This document shows, piece after piece, positions 5,685-5,848 of a stretch of DNA of 5,848 nt; the first letter of the stretch is position 1; each line of letters starts with the position of its first letter. This DNA comes from an uncultured Anaerovibrio sp. (GTDB lineage: Bacteria; Bacillota; Negativicutes; Selenomonadales; Selenomonadaceae). Below the pieces are notes generated by a model that saw only the letters and a list, made by a program, of their open reading frames with translations, was not told the origin of the DNA and ran no database searches. A program made the position numbers and the translations under genes. The stretch is taken from positions 1 to 5,848 of the forward strand of contig CAAGDY010000115.1 in assembly GCA_900768695.1 (NCBI GenBank), written 5' to 3'.

Positions 5685-5760
5685 GCATGATGCATGATGT
5701 ATGATATATGATATATGATGTATGATTGTAATGTGTGTATGATGTGTGTGATGTGTGATG
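5685..5760 (+). repeat. Heptamer tandem repeat and C-free tract downstream of the kinase gene
   Basis: Six contiguous heptamers of the form (G/A)(C/T)ATGAT occupy 5685-5726: GCATGAT twice, GTATGAT, ATATGAT twice, GTATGAT. A looser TG/ATG-rich continuation (TGTGTG, GATGTG) runs to 5760. From 5694 to 5760 the plus strand has no C for 67 nt. The array starts 2 nt after the kinase TAA and ends just before the Shine-Dalgarno of the next gene. Several copies contain TATGAT, which resembles a -10 hexamer. Low divergence suggests recent slippage. Confidence 0.92.
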
Positions 5761-5774
5761 CGGAGTGAAGTATT

Positions 5775-5848
5775 TTGAGTATGTTAGTTTATGCCGTGCA
5801 TGAGGGCGGCCGTTATGTGCAGGTGGCAGACAGCCTGCGGGAGAAGCC
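5775..5848 (+). CDS. Unrecognised protein, N-terminal fragment (runs off the window)
   Basis: An open frame begins at TTG 5775 (MSMLVYAVHEGGRYVQ...) or at ATG 5781 (MLVYAVHEGGRYVQ...) and stays open to the window edge, giving 24 or 22 codons. GGAG at 5762-5765 lies 9 nt from the TTG but 15 nt from the ATG, so the TTG is slightly favoured. The fragment reads like a short beta strand, a turn rich in glycine and a second strand, followed by a helix start (VADSLREK). I cannot assign a family. The codon choice resembles that of the upstream genes. It is preceded by the heptamer repeat array, which must hold or displace its promoter if it is not co-transcribed with the kinase. Confidence 0.6.
   Translation, partial: MSMLVYAVHEGGRYVQVADSLREK

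Overview
The window looks like chromosomal DNA from a moderately GC-rich anaerobic Firmicute, most plausibly a Negativicutes/Selenomonadaceae member. That placement is an inference from GC content, strong AGGAGG-type ribosome binding sites, use of GTG and TTG starts, and the style of the proteins; it was not tested by any search. No mobile element, tRNA, rRNA or CRISPR array is visible.

Layout. (1) Bases 1-129 are the 3' end of a plus-strand gene whose product reads like the C-terminal helical hairpin of ATP synthase epsilon (AtpC). A terminator hairpin follows, then a second hairpin that is probably bidirectional. (2) A minus-strand gene (628-293) for an unrecognised 111-residue protein with three membrane segments converges on these terminators. 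It has a good sigma70-type promoter and a leader of about 120 nt. (3) A divergent intergenic region holds a perfect TGCAAA-N5-TTTGCA palindrome between the two predicted promoters. (4) The plus strand then carries a close-packed series. It starts with an AcoR-type GAF-PAS-AAA+-Fis regulator whose sigma-54 contact motif and arginine fingers are missing. Next come trmB (tRNA m7G46 methyltransferase, GTG start) and an FtsW/SpoVE-type SEDS glycan polymerase (TTG start, 4-nt overlap with trmB). A pyridoxal/pyridoxamine kinase follows after a 150-nt spacer. (5) The window ends in the first 24 codons of an unrecognised gene.

How the genes relate. Regulator, trmB and ftsW have short or overlapping junctions and no terminator between them, so they are probably co-transcribed. 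Their functions (transcription control, tRNA modification, septal peptidoglycan synthesis) do not form an obvious pathway. The kinase is separated from ftsW by seven diverged 15-17-nt tandem repeats, and its start codon overlaps the stop of a possible six-codon leader ORF.

The most unusual features are the degenerate sigma-54-family regulator, the intergenic tandem array at 4709-4821, and the C-free heptamer array at 5685-5760. I see no clear evidence of a complete new multi-gene system.
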